In this document: positions 28,053 through 37,834 of the stretch, one piece after another
How positions within the stretch are numbered: the first letter of the stretch is position 1
Layout: each line of letters begins with the position of its first letter
Assembly: GCF_001908105.1 (NCBI RefSeq)
Contig: NZ_MKGQ01000001.1
Location: forward strand, 120,841 to 166,723
DNA from: Xenorhabdus eapokensis
Lineage (GTDB): Bacteria > Pseudomonadota > Gammaproteobacteria > Enterobacterales > Enterobacteriaceae
Direction: 5' to 3'
Length of the DNA stretch: 45,883 nucleotides
Position numbers and translations under genes: made by a program
Notes under the pieces: generated by a model
Seen by the model: only the letters and a program-made list of their open reading frames with translations
Database searches by the model: none
What the model was told of the DNA's origin: nothing

Positions 28053-31000
28053 TTAGGCATCGCTCTGGTGCAGATCGAAATTTTCTAATAATTGCTGGAT
28101 AAACGATAAACGAGTAGCTCGCTCAGTTAATTCAGTAATAAATTTCAATTTATAGGAACCATCCAATCGGTAAACATTGGGCTGCGTTTGCAACAAACCA
28201 ATGAGATAATTCGGTTCGACTTTATTATGACTACCAAACTCAATGAAACCGCCTTTTTCATGTGCTTCAATGCGTTTGATACCGAGTTGTTGGGCAAGCA
28301 GGCGAATAGCAGCAGATTGCAGCAGTTGGCGTCCTGAATCGGGTAGAATACCAAATCGGTCAATAAGTTCGACTTTCAATTCATCCAATTCGAGATGATT
28401 CCGTGCGCTGGCAATGCGCTTATAGAAAGACAAGCGCATGTTGACATCAGGGATATAGTCATCCGGTAACAGCACAGGCATACGCAATTCTATCTCAGTC
28501 TGGTTGTTAGTAAGATCTTCCAGCGAAGGCTCCCGCCCATTTTTAAGGGCATCAACGGCGCTTTCCAATAATTCCATATAAAGAGTGAAACCGATGCTGG
28601 TCATCTGTCCACTTTGGTCTTCACCCAATAATTCGCCAGCTCCCCTAATTTCCAAATCGTGGGTAGCCAATGCAAAACCAGCGCCCAAATCTTCGAGAGA
28701 GGCAATGGCTTCCAGCCGTTTTTGCGCATCACTGGTCATAGCTTTTGGATGGGGTGTTAACAAATAGGCATAGGCTTGATGATGAGAGCGCCCGACCCGT
28801 CCGCGTAATTGGTGTAATTGGGCTAAACCAAAATGATCGGCACGTTCGATGATGATGGTATTGGCACTGGGAATATCAATACCCGTTTCGATAATAGTGG
28901 TACACACCAAAACATTAAAACGTTGGCGATGGAAATCCGTCATCACGCGTTCCAGATCACGCTCACGCATTTGCCCATGCCCCACAACAATTCTGGCTTC
29001 GGGAACCAACTCTTCCAGTCGGGCTTTTGCCTTTTCAATGTTTTCAACATCGTTATATAGGTAGTAAACCTGCCCGCCGCGCAAAATTTCGCGCAGGATA
29101 GATTCACGTACCACGAGGCTATCATATTCGCGTACAAACGTTTTCACTGCCAGACGGCGGGCAGGGGGAGTGGCGATAATGGAGAGATCGCGTATGCCAC
29201 TCATTGCCATATTGAGTGTACGAGGGATTGGGGTTGCGGTCAGTGTCAGAACATCAACATCAGCCCGAATAGCTTTGATACGCTCTTTATGGCGAACCCC
29301 GAAGCGATGTTCCTCATCAACGATCAACAAACCGAGATCTTTCCAGCGCAGATCACTTTGCAGGAGTTTATGAGTACCAATAATGATATCCACTTTACCT
29401 TCTGCTGCCATATCAATGACCTGCTGTTGTTCTTTTGCACTACGAAAGCGTGACATCACTTCAATGTGCACAGGCCAATTTGCAAAGCGATCGCGGAAAT
29501 TATCATAATGCTGCTGCGCTAATAAGGTTGTTGGCACAAGGACTGCCACTTGCTTCGTGTTGATGACGGACAGGAACGCGGCACGCATCGCTACTTCTGT
29601 TTTCCCAAACCCGACATCGCCACATACCAGCCTATCCATAGCGATAGGTTTGCACATATCATCAAGTACTGCATTGATGGCCTGTTCTTGATCGGGCGTT
29701 GTATCAAATGGAAAACTTTGGCAGAACAGTTGGTACTGTTCGCGATCGTTCTTGAAAGCAAAACCTGGTTTGACGGCACGTTGGGCGTAAACATCCAGGA
29801 GTTCGGCAGCAACATCACGCACCTTTTCAGCCGCTTTCTGGCGTGCTTTGTTCCATGCCTCCCCTCCCAATTTATGCAAGGGAGCACTCTCCTCAGCACC
29901 ACCCGCATAGCGGCTGATGAGATGAAGAGAAGAGACAGGCACATACAATTTATCTTCTCCGGCATAAGTCAGGATAAGGTACTCTGCCTTAATGCCACCT
30001 GCTTCTAACGTTATTAGCCCCTGATAGCGCCCAACGCCATGTTCAAGGTGAACAACCGGTTGTCCATGTCGTAATTCAGCGAGATTACGGATCAATGTCT
30101 CGGTATTGATAGTACGCCGATTATCTTGACGACGACGGCTGACACGTTCGCCAAGCATGTCACTTTCACAAATCAGGGCAAGATTGTTGTCTGCATCAAT
30201 AAAACCATGCTCTGCGGCTCCAACCATCAAGTAATGGCCTGGATTATTGGCGTCAGCTAACTGGGTTATTTTTTGGGGTTTGATTTTGATGCGAGATAAT
30301 AACTCTTGTATGGATTCTCGGCGTCCTTCGCTTTCCACTGAAAACACTACCTTACCCTCGCCGCTGAATTGCTCTATGAAACGGCGTAATTTATCCAATG
30401 GCGCTTTTTGCTGGGCAGCAACCGATAAATCAGGCAGGGGATGATAGGCTAAGTTGGTATTCCTTGCTTTTTGGGGCAAGGGTTCATTATCAACTTCAAT
30501 ACGAGGCCAATTTTTCAATTCCGCGAAGAGATGATTGACAGGCAACCAGAGTTGTTCAGGAGCGAGCAACGGGCGCATGGGATCAACTTTGCGGCTTTCA
30601 AAGCGAAGTTTGGTATCTTGCCAGAAACGCTCCGCCGCACTGACCAAATTCTGAGTAATCAACAGGGTATTTGCAGGCAGATATTCAAAGATGGCAGGCA
30701 AGGGACGTTCAAAGAACAACGGCTGCCAATATTCAATGCCAGCAGGGAGCATTTTTTTGCTGACTTGCTGATAAATATGTTCAGCATCACGACGGACTTC
30801 GAACTGTTCGCGCCATTGACTGCGAAACAGCTCAATCGCATCTTGATCGGTTGGGAATTCGTGTGCTGGTAATAAACTGATCTTTTCCACCTCAGCCAAT
30901 GTGCGTTGGCTATCCACATCAAAAGTGCGCAGGCTGTCGATCTCATCATCAAAAAAATCAATACGATAAGGATACTCACTGCCCATCGGGAAGAGATCAA

Positions 31001-31505
31001 ACAAGGCACCGCGTGTCGCAAATTCGCCATGTTCAAGTACCTGTTCAACACTGCGGTAACCCGCTTGTTCCAATTCTGCCCGCAGTTTATTACGTGAAAG
31101 ACGTTGCCCCTTGTGCATGACCAACGCATGTCCTTTGAGATAATCGTGTGGGCAGACACGTTGCATCAACGTATTGACGGGAAGGATTAATGCACCTTTC
31201 GCCATAAATGGTAAGTGATAAAGCGTGGACAGGCGGTTGGAGATGATTTCTTGGTGAGGAGAAAAACTATCGTAAGGCAAAGTTTCCCAATCTGACATGA
31301 TATTTATTGGTGCGTCGGTGAACTGTTGAATTTCATCACGCAATCGTAGAGCATTTTGCATATCTTTGGTCACCAGCAGAATTATTCCTGGGTGACGTTC
31401 AATGATTTCAGCACATTCAACGGCACAGGCTGCACCCGTTAAATGGCCTAAGTAGCGGGTATCACCGCGGCTTTCAGGAAGTTGATAACGATATTTTGCT
31501 GACAT
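28053..31505 (-). CDS. mfd: Transcription-repair coupling factor Mfd
   Basis: A 1150-residue ATP-driven translocase that removes stalled RNA polymerase and recruits UvrA. The order is a UvrB-homology module (about 1-340), the RNA-polymerase-interacting domain starting near PVVHLEHGVGRYQGL (about 480-550), then RecG-like motor domains with VCGDVGFGKTEVAMRA (Walker A), LIVDEEHRFGVRHKE (DEEH box), LTATPIPRTLNMAMSG and QLRGRVGRSHHQAYAY (motif VI). A C-terminal D7 domain (about 1000-1150; LRMPVLLPDDYIPDVNMRL) autoinhibits. Length equals E. coli (1148). Confidence 0.97.
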   Translation of the reverse strand: MSAKYRYQLPESRGDTRYLGHLTGAACAVECAEIIERHPGIILLVTKDMQNALRLRDEIQQFTDAPINIMSDWETLPYDSFSPHQEIISNRLSTLYHLPFMAKGALILPVNTLMQRVCPHDYLKGHALVMHKGQRLSRNKLRAELEQAGYRSVEQVLEHGEFATRGALFDLFPMGSEYPYRIDFFDDEIDSLRTFDVDSQRTLAEVEKISLLPAHEFPTDQDAIELFRSQWREQFEVRRDAEHIYQQVSKKMLPAGIEYWQPLFFERPLPAIFEYLPANTLLITQNLVSAAERFWQDTKLRFESRKVDPMRPLLAPEQLWLPVNHLFAELKNWPRIEVDNEPLPQKARNTNLAYHPLPDLSVAAQQKAPLDKLRRFIEQFSGEGKVVFSVESEGRRESIQELLSRIKIKPQKITQLADANNPGHYLMVGAAEHGFIDADNNLALICESDMLGERVSRRRQDNRRTINTETLIRNLAELRHGQPVVHLEHGVGRYQGLITLEAGGIKAEYLILTYAGEDKLYVPVSSLHLISRYAGGAEESAPLHKLGGEAWNKARQKAAEKVRDVAAELLDVYAQRAVKPGFAFKNDREQYQLFCQSFPFDTTPDQEQAINAVLDDMCKPIAMDRLVCGDVGFGKTEVAMRAAFLSVINTKQVAVLVPTTLLAQQHYDNFRDRFANWPVHIEVMSRFRSAKEQQQVIDMAAEGKVDIIIGTHKLLQSDLRWKDLGLLIVDEEHRFGVRHKERIKAIRADVDVLTLTATPIPRTLNMAMSGIRDLSIIATPPARRLAVKTFVREYDSLVVRESILREILRGGQVYYLYNDVENIEKAKARLEELVPEARIVVGHGQMRERDLERVMTDFHRQRFNVLVCTTIIETGIDIPSANTIIIERADHFGLAQLHQLRGRVGRSHHQAYAYLLTPHPKAMTSDAQKRLEAIASLEDLGAGFALATHDLEIRGAGELLGEDQSGQMTSIGFTLYMELLESAVDALKNGREPSLEDLTNNQTEIELRMPVLLPDDYIPDVNMRLSFYKRIASARNHLELDELKVELIDRFGILPDSGRQLLQSAAIRLLAQQLGIKRIEAHEKGGFIEFGSHNKVEPNYLIGLLQTQPNVYRLDGSYKLKFITELTERATRLSFIQQLLENFDLHQSDA

Positions 31506-31600
31506 AAGCGTTTGATGTGTTCTCTAAGATTCAGTCCATTCCCAACACATTTTTGCCCCAGTGGCCTTACAATAAATACGCTGGCAGGTTGAGAGAAAGT

Positions 31601-31633
31601 AAAAAAAACCACAGAACCGGGATACGGGTGGTT
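31601..31633 (-). terminator. Hairpin with U-run upstream of mfd (attenuator candidate)
   Basis: On the minus strand, AACCAC (31633-31628) pairs with GTGGTT (31612-31607), and eight T follow (plus-strand A run 31601-31608). Alternative pairing of GAACC / GGTTC in the same segment is possible. It lies about 100 bases upstream of the mfd start, so it would act as an attenuator if mfd transcription starts further upstream. Confidence 0.4.
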
Positions 31634-31702
31634 CCATAAAGTATTGCTACCCTTTATTATCCTCGAACACTTTGCTTTGGCAACAGGGGCGTAACAGATT
31701 TC

Positions 31703-32905
31703 ATGTTTCAATCTGTCTCATTATTTATAGGATTGCGCTATATGCGCGGGCGGGCGGTCGATAAATTTGGCCGTTTTGTTTCATGGTTGTCAGCGATTGG
31801 CATTACGCTAGGCGTGGCGGCATTGATCACAGTATTGTCAGTCATGAACGGTTTTGAGCGTTCATTAGAAAATAGCATTCTGGGCTTTATGCCGCAGGCT
31901 ATCATTACATCGGAAAAAAGCTCTATTAACCCCGTTGAACACCCAAGTCATCAGCTTGCTGGGCTAAAAGGCGTGAGCCGCATAACGCCGATTGTACAAG
32001 GAGATGTGGTACTACAGAGTCACCACAATGTTGGTGTTGGTGTCATGCTCGGTATTAACCGTGATGAATATGTGCCGTTGGCGGAACATCTTGTCAATGT
32101 TGATCGCAGCCAACTACAACCCGGACGTTATTTTGTCATTCTGGGCGAAAAATTGGCGGCCAAATTAGGGGTAAAACGGGGTGATCAAATCCGTATTATC
32201 GTGCCGAGTGCCAGCCAGTTAACGCCAATGGGCAGAATTCCCAGCCAGCGTTTATTCACTGTCGCGGGCACATTTTTCGCCAACAGTGAAGCTGATAGTA
32301 CAGAAATGCTGGTTAATCAACAGGATGCAGCCAGATTGTTGCGCTATCCCGTTGGTAATATTACGGGCTGGCGTTTGTTTCTTGATCAGCCTCTATTAGT
32401 AGATGAGTTGAGCCAGCAAACCCTGCCAAAAGGGCTGATATGGAAAGATTGGCGCGAACGCAAAGGGGAATTCTTTCAGGCGGTTCGCATGGAGAAAAAC
32501 ATGATGGGATTATTACTGAGCCTAATCATTGCCGTCGCTGCTTTTAACATTATAACCTCTCTCTCCTTGTTGGTGATGGAAAAACAGGGTGAAATCGCTA
32601 TCTTGCAGACACAAGGGCTGACCCGCCGTCAGGTCATGACTATTTTTATGATCCAGGGAGTGGGAGCCGGCATTATTGGCGCTGTATTGGGAACGGGATT
32701 AGGAATATTGCTCTCCAGTCAGTTAAATAACCTCATGCCAATTATCGGTTTGCTGGCTGAGGGCATGCAATTACCGGTTGCGATTGATACTACGCAAGTC
32801 ATATTGATCGCTATCAGTGCCATGCTGATCTCCTTAATATCGACGCTATACCCTTCCTGGCGCGCGGCTGCCACCCAACCTGCTGAGGCTTTACGTTATG
32901 AGTAA
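31703..32905 (+). CDS. lolC: Lipoprotein-releasing system permease LolC
   Basis: A 400-residue inner-membrane subunit of LolCDE, which extracts outer-membrane lipoproteins and hands them to LolA. An N-terminal membrane helix (about 25-50), a large periplasmic domain with the LolA-binding hook region, and three C-terminal helices (about 270-390) follow the MacB/LolC fold. [41 protein letters not shown] and [20 protein letters not shown] match E. coli LolC. It overlaps lolD by 8 bases. Confidence 0.95.
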   Translation: MFQSVSLFIGLRYMRGRAVDKFGRFVSWLSAIGITLGVAALITVLSVMNGFERSLENSILGFMPQAIITSEKSSINPVEHPSHQLAGLKGVSRITPIVQGDVVLQSHHNVGVGVMLGINRDEYVPLAEHLVNVDRSQLQPGRYFVILGEKLAAKLGVKRGDQIRIIVPSASQLTPMGRIPSQRLFTVAGTFFANSEADSTEMLVNQQDAARLLRYPVGNITGWRLFLDQPLLVDELSQQTLPKGLIWKDWRERKGEFFQAVRMEKNMMGLLLSLIIAVAAFNIITSLSLLVMEKQGEIAILQTQGLTRRQVMTIFMIQGVGAGIIGAVLGTGLGILLSSQLNNLMPIIGLLAEGMQLPVAIDTTQVILIAISAMLISLISTLYPSWRAAATQPAEALRYE

Positions 32906-33602
32906 TCACCCTTTATTACTGTGTCATCAACTGTGCAAAAAATATCAGGAAGGAAAAATTTCTACAGAAGTACTCAAGGATGTCACTTTTTCCATGCAAC
33001 AAGGAGAAATCATGGCCATTGTCGGTAGTTCTGGCTCTGGTAAAAGTACGCTTTTGCACTTGCTTGGAGGCCTGGATTCACCGACGTCTGGTGAAGTCCT
33101 TTTCAAAGGGCAATCACTCAACCAAATGTCTTCATCGGCACGGGCAGAATTACGTAACAGAGAAATTGGTTTTATTTATCAGTTTCACCATTTGTTGCCT
33201 GATTTTACGGCATTGGAAAATGTGGCGATGCCACTCCTGATTGGTGGTCAGAAACGTCGTGCTCAACCAAAAGCATTGGATATGCTGGCGGCGGTTGGGC
33301 TGGAAAATCGGGCGCATCATCGGCCATCTGAACTGTCAGGGGGAGAACGCCAACGTGTCGCAATTGCCCGCGCATTGGTAAACGAACCTTCTTTGGTATT
33401 GGCGGATGAGCCAACGGGTAACCTTGACCAACGAAATGCTGACAGTGTGTTTCGGCTTTTACAAGAATTGAACCAACAGCAAGGCACTGCCTTTCTTGTT
33501 GTCACCCATGATCTGAAATTAGCCAATCAACTGGCACGTCAGGTAGAAATGCATGATGGATATTTACAGGATAAATTAACCCTGACGGCGGGGGAGATGT
33601 AA
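32898..33602 (+). CDS. lolD: Lipoprotein-releasing system ATPase LolD
   Basis: A 234-residue ABC ATPase. Walker [14 protein letters not shown]-loop [20 protein letters not shown] (the hallmark of the LolD/MacB family), signature [15 protein letters not shown], Walker [13 protein letters not shown] and the switch His in VVTHDLKLA are present. Its TAA overlaps the lolE ATG by one base (TAATG), so the three genes are coupled. Confidence 0.96.
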   Translation: MSNHPLLLCHQLCKKYQEGKISTEVLKDVTFSMQQGEIMAIVGSSGSGKSTLLHLLGGLDSPTSGEVLFKGQSLNQMSSSARAELRNREIGFIYQFHHLLPDFTALENVAMPLLIGGQKRRAQPKALDMLAAVGLENRAHHRPSELSGGERQRVAIARALVNEPSLVLADEPTGNLDQRNADSVFRLLQELNQQQGTAFLVVTHDLKLANQLARQVEMHDGYLQDKLTLTAGEM

Positions 33603-34849
33603 TGGTAAATCTGCCTCTTGCATTATTTACCGCATTACGATTTAGTCGTGGCCGACGTCGTTCAGGCATGGTTTCTCTGATCTCTGTCATTTCGACGCTG
33701 GGCATCATGCTGGGTGTTGCGGTGCTGATTATTGGCCTGAGTGCCATGAACGGTTTTGAACGAGAACTGCAAAATCGGATACTTTCCGTTGTTCCGCATG
33801 GGCAGATTTATGCTGTGGAGCAGCCTTTTCAGGATTGGGAAACCGCCCTCAGGCAGGTAAAACAGACACCAGGTATTGCAGGAGCTTCTCCCTATATTGA
33901 GTTTACTGGCCTGATGGAACGTGGTGAAAAACTGCATGCTATACAGGTACGTGGGGTCGATCTGGATACCGAGATGAGTGTGAGTACTCTGCCGCAGTTT
34001 GTGCGTCATGGGGCATGGAAAACGTTCAGGGCAGGAAAGAATCAGGTGATTTTAGGCCAGGGAGTGGCTGATTCACTGCACGTGAAACAGGGTGATTGGG
34101 TGACTGTCATGATCCCCAATAATGAGGCAAGCCTGAAACTTTTGCAGCCTAAACGTATTCGTTTACAAATTGCGGGTATTTTCCAGTTAAGCGGCATGTT
34201 AGATCACAGTCTGGCTCTTGTTCCTTTGGCTGATGCACAGAACTATCTGGATTACGGTAGTGCAATCACAGGTATTGCCATTAAAGCGGATAATGTTTTT
34301 GCCGCAGAGCAACGTGTTTGGGACGCAGGTAACGCGACAGGAAAATATGTGTATATCAGCACATGGATAAAAGATTACGGTTATATGTACAACGATATCC
34401 AGATGGTACGTAGCATCATGTACTTGGCGATGGTTCTGGTGATTGGTGTTGCTTGCTTTAATATTATTTCAACATTGATTATGGCCGTGAAGGATAAAAG
34501 CAGTGATATCGCTATTTTGCGCACGCTGGGAGCCAAGGATAGCCATATCAGGGCAATTTTTTTATGGTATGGATTACTGACAGGCATGATAGGTAGCATA
34601 ATCGGTGCCGTTGTTGGAATTTTCATATCATTAAATTTGACGACTATCATTAAAGGGATAGAAAAGCTGCTTGGACACCAACTCCTTTCAGGAGATATCT
34701 ATTTTATCGATTTTCTACCGTCAGAATTGCATGTTATGGATGTGTTTTATGTTCTGTTAACGGCACTGGTATTAAGCTTGTTGGCGAGTTGGTATCCTGC
34801 TCGTCGAGCCAGTAAACTTGATCCAGCGCGAATTTTGAGTGGGCAATAG
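33602..34849 (+). CDS. lolE: Lipoprotein-releasing system permease LolE
   Basis: A 415-residue partner of LolC with the same topology: one N-terminal and three C-terminal membrane helices around a periplasmic domain. [53 protein letters not shown] and [20 protein letters not shown] match E. coli LolE. It binds the lipoprotein substrate in the E. coli complex. In E. coli nagK follows; here cobB starts 16 bases after lolE, so nagK is missing. Confidence 0.95.
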   Translation: MVNLPLALFTALRFSRGRRRSGMVSLISVISTLGIMLGVAVLIIGLSAMNGFERELQNRILSVVPHGQIYAVEQPFQDWETALRQVKQTPGIAGASPYIEFTGLMERGEKLHAIQVRGVDLDTEMSVSTLPQFVRHGAWKTFRAGKNQVILGQGVADSLHVKQGDWVTVMIPNNEASLKLLQPKRIRLQIAGIFQLSGMLDHSLALVPLADAQNYLDYGSAITGIAIKADNVFAAEQRVWDAGNATGKYVYISTWIKDYGYMYNDIQMVRSIMYLAMVLVIGVACFNIISTLIMAVKDKSSDIAILRTLGAKDSHIRAIFLWYGLLTGMIGSIIGAVVGIFISLNLTTIIKGIEKLLGHQLLSGDIYFIDFLPSELHVMDVFYVLLTALVLSLLASWYPARRASKLDPARILSGQ

Positions 34850-34864
34850 TATATCGGGGTATCA

Positions 34865-35695
34865 ATGCGGGTTCTTCATCGGCACAGTAAATTTTACCGA
34901 ATGAGGCGATTACGGCGTCAACGATCACATAGACAAAATTTTTACAGGGATATCCGATTGGCAAATAAAATAGAAAAACCTTATGTGGTGGTACTGACGG
35001 GAGCAGGCATTTCTGCTGAGTCAGGTATCCAAACATTTCGCTCTTCTGATGGCTTGTGGGAAGAACATCGTGTCGAAGATGTTGCGACGCCGGAAGGTTT
35101 TCAGCGTGATCCCGATCTGGTGCAGGCGTTTTATAATGCACGTCGAAAGCAACTACAGCAACCGGATATCCAGCCTAATGCTGCACATTATGCTTTGGCC
35201 GAACTCGAACAGGAACTTGGCGACCATTTTTTATTGGTGACACAGAATATTGATGATCTGCATGAGCGTGCGGGAAGTCATCGTGTTCTGCATATGCACG
35301 GTGAATTACTGAAAGCTCGGTGTTGCCAATCTGGACAAGTCGTTGAGTGGAAAACTGATCTAACAATGGAAGATCGTTGTCATTGTTGCCAGTTCCCATC
35401 TCCATTGCGTCCTCATGTCGTGTGGTTTGGCGAAATGCCATTGGGGATGGAACAGATTTATTCTGCTTTAGCTGATGCTGATATCTTTATTGCTATCGGA
35501 ACATCGGGCCACGTTTATCCGGCAGCCGGTTTCGTACATGAAGCTAAATTGTCTGGCGCACATACTGTTGAGTTGAATCTTGAACCTAGCCAGGTCGAAA
35601 ATCTGTTTGATGAAAAACATTATGGTCATGCCAGTAAAATAGTTACGCAATATGTTCAATCCTTAATTCAGCAGATGAAGGCAAACAAAAGCTGA
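34865..35695 (+). CDS. cobB: NAD-dependent protein deacylase CobB (long form)
   Basis: A 276-residue sirtuin that removes acetyl and succinyl groups from lysines. The motifs are [35 protein letters not shown] (catalytic His) and a zinc Cys set ending in [19 protein letters not shown], plus [24 protein letters not shown] keeps the Tyr and Arg that define class III desuccinylases. A basic tail of about 38 residues before VVLTGAG makes this the long isoform; an internal start (for example near ANKIEKP) could also give a short form. Confidence 0.94.
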   Translation: MRVLHRHSKFYRMRRLRRQRSHRQNFYRDIRLANKIEKPYVVVLTGAGISAESGIQTFRSSDGLWEEHRVEDVATPEGFQRDPDLVQAFYNARRKQLQQPDIQPNAAHYALAELEQELGDHFLLVTQNIDDLHERAGSHRVLHMHGELLKARCCQSGQVVEWKTDLTMEDRCHCCQFPSPLRPHVVWFGEMPLGMEQIYSALADADIFIAIGTSGHVYPAAGFVHEAKLSGAHTVELNLEPSQVENLFDEKHYGHASKIVTQYVQSLIQQMKANKS

Positions 35696-35760
35696 CTTGA
35701 CGCAATGTCTACGCTATCCATCTTTCTCATAATGCATTTACCTGAATTAGGGAGGAGAAG

Positions 35761-36996
35761 ATGGATAGATTATTAGAGCGTTTTTTTAAATATATTGCAT
35801 TTAATACCCAATCAAAATTATCCGCAAAAGCCATTCCTAGTAGTAACGGTCAGTTGGATCTTGCGAAGGTATTATACGAGGAGCTGAACCAGCTTGGTTT
35901 TGCCGATGTCACTCTCAATGAACGGGGATGTGTTATGGCAACATTGCCAGCAAATGTGGCAACGCCTGTTCCTGTCATTGGTTTTATTGCCCATCTCGAT
36001 ACCTCACCGGATTTTTCTGGTAAGCATGTGAATCCCCAGATTGTGGAAAACTATCGTGGCGGTGATATTGCGTTAGGGATGGGAGACGAAGTGTTGTCGC
36101 CAGTCATGTTTCCTGTATTACATAGCTTATTGGGAAAAACATTAATTACAACCGATGGGAAGACACTGTTGGGTGCCGATGATAAAGCCGGTATCGCTGA
36201 AATCATTACCGCAATGGTGCGCTTGAAACAGGGAAATATTCCACATGGTGATATTCGGATTGCGTTTACGCCAGATGAAGAAATTGGCAGGGGAGCGCAC
36301 TATTTTGATGTAGAGGCTTTCGGCGCAGAATGGGGCTATACCGTTGATGGCGGTGGCGTGGGGGAATTGGAATTTGAAAATTTCAATGCGGCATCTGTGG
36401 TCATCAAGATTGTGGGTAATATGGCTCATCCGGGCAGTGCTAAAGGCGTTATGGTTAACGCATTGACATTAGCTATGCGCATTCACCATGCTTTGCCTGT
36501 TGAAGAGACACCAGAACAGACAGAAGGCTATGAAGGTTTTTATCATTTGTATAGCATGAAAGGGACTGTTGAGCGTGCCGAGATGCACTACATTATCCGG
36601 GATTTTGACAGAGCTAATTTTGAAAAGCGCAAAAAAAACCTTATTGCCATTGCGGAAAACGTCGGAGAAGGAGTGCATCCAGACTGCTACATTGAGCTGG
36701 CGATTGAAGATGATTATTACAACATGCATAGCGAAGTGCTTAAATATCCCCATGTTATTGCCATTGCTAAACAAGCAATACTGGATTGTCACATTGAGCC
36801 GATAATCCAGCCGATCCGTGGTGGGACTGATGGCGCAGGGTTATCTTATCGTGGCCTTCCTTGCCCGAATATTTTCACAGGCGGATATAATTACCATAGC
36901 AAGCACGAATTTATTTCACTGGAAGGTATGGAACTGGCAGTTAACGTAATTATGCGGATTGCTGAATTGACGGTAAGTCATGGGAGTTATGAGTAA
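35761..36996 (+). CDS. pepT: Peptidase T (tripeptide aminopeptidase)
   Basis: A 411-residue M20 zinc exopeptidase releasing the N-terminal residue of tripeptides in the cytoplasm. Metal ligands are in [11 protein letters not shown] (His), [13 protein letters not shown] (bridging Asp), [14 protein letters not shown] (catalytic and metal Glu), [12 protein letters not shown] (Asp) and [13 protein letters not shown] (His). GGAGGAG at 35751-35757 precedes the ATG. It marks the end of the conserved chromosomal part; E. coli potABCD, divergent there, is absent. Confidence 0.96.
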   Translation: MDRLLERFFKYIAFNTQSKLSAKAIPSSNGQLDLAKVLYEELNQLGFADVTLNERGCVMATLPANVATPVPVIGFIAHLDTSPDFSGKHVNPQIVENYRGGDIALGMGDEVLSPVMFPVLHSLLGKTLITTDGKTLLGADDKAGIAEIITAMVRLKQGNIPHGDIRIAFTPDEEIGRGAHYFDVEAFGAEWGYTVDGGGVGELEFENFNAASVVIKIVGNMAHPGSAKGVMVNALTLAMRIHHALPVEETPEQTEGYEGFYHLYSMKGTVERAEMHYIIRDFDRANFEKRKKNLIAIAENVGEGVHPDCYIELAIEDDYYNMHSEVLKYPHVIAIAKQAILDCHIEPIIQPIRGGTDGAGLSYRGLPCPNIFTGGYNYHSKHEFISLEGMELAVNVIMRIAELTVSHGSYE

Positions 36997-37034
36997 CTGT
37001 TAGCTCAAGTTGCGGCTAGTACACCTAAATAAAC

Positions 37035-37069
37035 CTAACAGAGATCGATAAATAAAATATCTCTGTTAG
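37035..37069 (+). terminator. Possible terminator after pepT
   Basis: The 11-bp stem CTAACAGAGAT / ATCTCTGTTAG has a 13-base loop and starts 39 bases after the pepT stop. There is no T run, so termination would be weak or it is a 3'-end-protecting hairpin. Confidence 0.4.
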
Positions 37070-37123
37070 ATTAATGGTCATAATAAATAATGTATTATTA
37101 ACAAGTTATGACATAATAAATAG

Positions 37124-37170
37124 TTTGATTCTCTCGATTATTTTGATTCTCTCGATTATTTTGATTCTCT
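37124..37170. repeat. 18-bp tandem repeat, 2.6 copies
   Basis: TTTGATTCTCTCGATTAT is repeated exactly (37124-37141, 37142-37159), then partly (37160-37170), ending before GGGAATC, which complements the GATTC of the last copy. Confidence 0.85.
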
Positions 37171-37834
37171 AGGGAATCCCATGATTAAATATAATTTAAT
37201 TGGTGCTTTTCTAATAAATATGCGAGTAGATATGTAAAATCATGCCATCCTTAAGCGATCTGAATGATATAGTGAAAATCCGCTAAAGAAATCTCGATTA
37301 TACTCTTCAACCTTCGTCAGCTCTTAGCAAGGTTCACTTGCAAAACGCTATCTTTTTGAAAATACGTTGAAATGTATGACAGAATCATTGGGTATTATTT
37401 GAAATACTTATCAAGATCAATAAATTGGGATCATAACCTGATTTTTCAGTAAAAAATAATACAAAAAACAAAAATAATAATAAATCGCCAATAAAAAAGC
37501 GAATACATATACCATAAAATGGTTTTTTTAAAAGAAAATTATATTTTTAATGTATATATTGCATTTATAATTTTAATCTAAGATACTGTCAAAAAATAAA
37601 CAAATAGATTTTAAACTAAAAGTTAGGGGTAAGGTAATTACTCATTGAGATGATAACATAAAAATAAAAATCAACCAATGTGATGGGTAAAAAATACAAT
37701 TGACTGTGGAAAGTAACGTTATGATAAAGTAAACATCTATTCTATTTTGATGGGAATATTATGAAGTTTGTTGTTGATAGTGATATTTTAAAAATCAAAA
37801 TATAAACCACGTTGATAAGAAGGAAAATTAAAAA

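Larger units (their letters stand above)
36997..37834. other. AT-rich gap at the start of the accessory island
   Basis: About 840 bp with no credible gene. It holds a possible pepT terminator (37035-37069), an 18-bp tandem repeat (37124-37170) and long A/T runs typical of H-NS-bound foreign DNA. A 14-codon mini-ORF (37761-37805, preceded by GGGA) sits close to the next gene and could be a leader; I see nothing to confirm it. Confidence 0.6.

Noticed and set aside
29550..30008. 152-residue ORF antisense to mfd
   Set aside because: It lies opposite the conserved motor-domain and interaction-domain codons of Mfd and has no recognisable product.
37124..37170. Possible CRISPR array
   Set aside because: The repeats are directly adjacent with no spacers, and no cas gene is near.
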